Shown: positions 41,262 through 41,804 of the stretch, piece by piece
How positions within the stretch are numbered: the first letter of the stretch is position 1
How the letters are laid out: each line of letters begins with the position of its first letter
Source of the DNA: an uncultured Prevotella sp.
Lineage (GTDB): Bacteria; Bacteroidota; Bacteroidia; Bacteroidales; Bacteroidaceae
DNA length: 41,804 bases
Reading direction: 5' to 3'
NCBI GenBank assembly: GCA_900770515.1
Contig: CAAHDP010000312.1
Coordinates: 1-41,804 of the forward strand
Translations under genes and position numbers: made by a program
The notes under the pieces: generated by a model
The model's input: the letters and a program-made list of their open reading frames with translations, nothing else
The model's database searches: none
What the model was told of the DNA's origin: nothing

Positions 41262-41804
41262 TTATTCTTCAACAATCTGCGTAATGCGCCTGATGCTTCT
41301 GTTGGGATGGGTGATGATGAGCGGAACACGTTCAACCACCACCATGGATGTATCGAGGCCCAAAGCCTTAGGCTCGTCAATGCCTATCTTGCCGATAAGG
41401 GCGTAGATGGTCATCAGCAGGTTCTGTTGACGGTTGTCGGAACTCTCCGGGTAATAAACGCGGTGGATGATGATGAAGCGGAAATCGCCAGGAATTCCGT
41501 TTTTGCGGAGCGAAGGATAGGTGCTTCTCAAATCCACCTTTCTGCTGGCCACCAGGTCTTCCACCACTTGTCGCAGATAGAGGCTCACCCTGGGCTCAAT
41601 GCGGAAACCTATGCGCATGGTTATACTGTAGAGGGTGTCGGGAACCAGGGTCTCGCAACTGTACTCCAGCGTGTCAGGAGTATCTGCAAATTCCAGATTG
41701 ATAAGCCAGTAATGGTCAGCACGCTTGGGCTGCTTGTTGATGATGGAATAGAGCAGCTTGTCATCCACCGCACCTTCCTTGTCGGCATGGTTCACATAAA
41801 CCAG
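41262..41804 (-). CDS. kup: Kup potassium uptake protein, C-terminal part
   Basis: The frame is open to the window edge (the first visible residues are LVYVNHAD) and stops at 41262, so about 180 residues of the C-terminus are present. The soluble Kup domain is recognised by DDKLLYSI, RADHYWLINLEF, DTLEYSCETLVPDTLYSITMRIGFR, EPRVSLYLRQ and the FIIIHRVYYPESSDNR region. Kup proteins import K+ with protons, with about 12 membrane helices in the missing part. The end of the gene is 17 bp from the recD2 -33 box. Confidence 0.85.
   Translation of the reverse strand: MVYVNHADKEGAVDDKLLYSIINKQPKRADHYWLINLEFADTPDTLEYSCETLVPDTLYSITMRIGFRIEPRVSLYLRQVVEDLVASRKVDLRSTYPSLRKNGIPGDFRFIIIHRVYYPESSDNRQQNLLMTIYALIGKIGIDEPKALGLDTSMVVVERVPLIITHPNRSIRRITQIVEE

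Overview
The window looks like a chromosomal segment of a Bacteroidota bacterium, most likely Prevotellaceae (Prevotella/Segatella). The evidence is a bL38-type (DUF4295) gene, a PorD-like type IX secretion gene inside a dnaN-exonuclease-coaBC-recN run, DUF3127 and DUF5112/DUF5113 proteins, A-rich gene leaders mostly without Shine-Dalgarno sequences, and promoters of the Bacteroidota type (TTTG, about 20 bp, TAnnTTTG). No database search was possible; family names rest on recognised motifs.

Layout: (1) 1-3.2 kb: the end of a bL38-like gene, a 252-bp nested palindromic element, a T-rich tandem repeat, and hrpB on the minus strand. (2) 3.2-11.4 kb: tRNA-Arg(UCU), then a six-gene minus-strand run read from dnaN through a DEDDh exonuclease, coaBC, porD-like and recN to a catalytically dead protease/TPR protein. 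(3) 11.5-19.1 kb: DUF3127 protein, MFS transporter, nudC, a UshA-like nucleotidase, a short DnaJ-like protein, a zinc-ribbon membrane protein and a GH25 lysozyme. (4) 19.1-26 kb: a hexuronate catabolism locus, with lacI-type regulator, uxaA and an NhaC antiporter on the minus strand diverging from kdgK-eda on the plus strand. (5) 26-31 kb: a very large DUF5112/DUF5113 sensor with a response regulator and a small AbgT-like membrane protein. (6) 31-35.6 kb: a 21-bp tandem repeat array, an ABC-F ATPase, a GH27 alpha-galactosidase and a PD-(D/E)XK transposase-family protein with an expandable coiled coil. (7) 35.9-38.1 kb: a decayed region holding a broken group II intron, fragments of a TonB-dependent receptor and a fragment of an HMA metal-binding protein. 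(8) 38.1 kb to the end: tcdA, recD2 and the C-terminus of a Kup potassium transporter.

How the genes work together: altronate dehydratase, KDG kinase and KDPG aldolase form the lower galacturonate route (altronate to KDG to KDPG to pyruvate plus glyceraldehyde 3-phosphate). They flank a shared divergent regulatory gap with repeated TGTGCGA..CACA sites. The DUF5112/5113 sensor and its neighbouring regulator look like a two-component pair with an unusual split kinase layout. Most other genes are replication, repair and cofactor housekeeping.

The least explained parts are the palindromic repeat family, whose three copies all sit between convergent genes, the 21-bp palindromic tandem array near 31.1 kb, the split-module sensor kinase, two strong Shine-Dalgarno sequences in a lineage that rarely uses them, and the wreck of the metal-receptor locus. 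I did not find a clear-cut new defence or mobile system.
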